A stretch of 6,215 nt of DNA, from the NCBI GenBank assembly GCA_007117575.1, contig SKGH01000080.1:1-6215 (forward strand), in the 5' to 3' direction. The translations under genes and the position numbers were made by a program. Of the stretch, positions 6,062-6,215 are shown piece after piece. Source of the stretch: Candidatus Kaiserbacteria bacterium. GTDB lineage: Bacteria > Patescibacteriota > Minisyncoccia > Phycocordibacterales > UBA918. Within the stretch, counting starts at the first letter, position 1. Each line of letters opens with the position of its first letter. The notes beneath the pieces were generated by a model. The model saw only the letters and a program-made list of their open reading frames with translations, was not told where the DNA came from and did no database searches.

Positions 6062-6194
6062 GGTTTCCGTGATCATTTATATTCTTTCGTGACCGACTAA
6101 AACATTTTTTGGTTTATTACGTTAGAAACTGTTTGAGGTCTCATCGAGGTCCGGAGTGGCTAAAAATATGAGCGAAAAACGAGGTGGAGTCTGA

Positions 6195-6212
6195 TGTGAA
6201 CTGTCGTTCACA
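6195..6212. repeat. Perfect 7-bp hairpin at the right edge
   Basis: TGTGAAC-TGTC-GTTCACA. GGAG stands a few bases upstream (6186-6189), as in REP-like hairpins used by IS200/IS605-type transposases, but the window ends before any transposase could be seen, so its role is open. Confidence 0.5.
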
Positions 6213-6215
6213 GAA

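Larger units (their letters stand above)
5982..6215. other. Unassigned 3' segment, GC-richer, no gene recognised
   Basis: No open frame of convincing length is present on either strand. Two minus-strand frames are open into the right edge, ending at TGA (6143-6141, 24 codons) and TAA (6124-6122, about 30 codons); neither peptide is recognised. By hand count, 6031-6100 and 6131-6200 are about half G+C, clearly above the flanking genes. It holds a GC hairpin at 6045-6061, a direct GAGGTC repeat at 6135-6140 and 6146-6151, TCTGATG at 6030 and 6190, and a perfect 7-bp hairpin at 6195-6212. It might be the 3' end of a gene, an RNA or a mobile-element edge. Confidence 0.5.

Noticed and set aside
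6033..6071. T-loop-like GTTCGAGG suggesting a tRNA at 6030-6070
   Set aside because: The flanking bases cannot pair as a T-stem and no acceptor, D or anticodon arms can be built on either strand.

Overview
The window looks like a chromosomal piece from a Patescibacteria (Candidate Phyla Radiation, Parcubacteria-like) genome. The evidence is the style of its genes: a secreted beta-sandwich surface protein ending in YIATPTF, a DUF916-like secreted protein, and a membrane-anchored CAP-domain protein with the NEAR...HYSPDG...GENLG...PLHRDNIL pattern. The DNA is AT-rich, all the starts lack a convincing Shine-Dalgarno, and the standard genetic code fits (TAA or TAG stops at every complete gene). 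This placement is inferred from recalled protein style; no marker gene is present.

Layout. Five of the six genes lie on the minus strand. From right to left these are: a CAP-domain membrane protein (3999-5114), umuD (3528-3944), umuC (2178-3449), a secreted WxL-like surface protein (706-1845), and the 5' part of a DUF916-like secreted protein that runs off the left edge (1-512). On the plus strand, divergent from the CAP gene, is an RluF-like 23S rRNA pseudouridine synthase (5241-5981). The last 234 bases (5982-6215) hold no gene I can identify; they are GC-richer and contain short hairpins.

How the genes work together. UmuD and UmuC are the two subunits of the translesion DNA polymerase Pol V, and both look intact at the catalytic residues. 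The CAP gene ends 54 bases before umuD with no terminator hairpin between, so read-through is possible. The two left-hand genes form a cell-surface pair that recalls the WxL/DUF916 loci of Firmicutes, but each has its own promoter and a strong terminator separates them.

The regulatory DNA is the most unusual part. After a hairpin that probably ends the umuC transcript comes a good promoter (AAGACA-N17-TATAAT) about 155 nt upstream of the surface-protein start. The predicted leader can fold into a closed domain: its first bases pair with a segment about 80 nt downstream, enclosing further helices, and another hairpin follows. I recognise no known riboswitch or leader family in it. In contrast, umuD, the CAP gene and the rluF-like gene have -10-like boxes only 11-14 nt before ATG, which predicts almost leaderless mRNAs.
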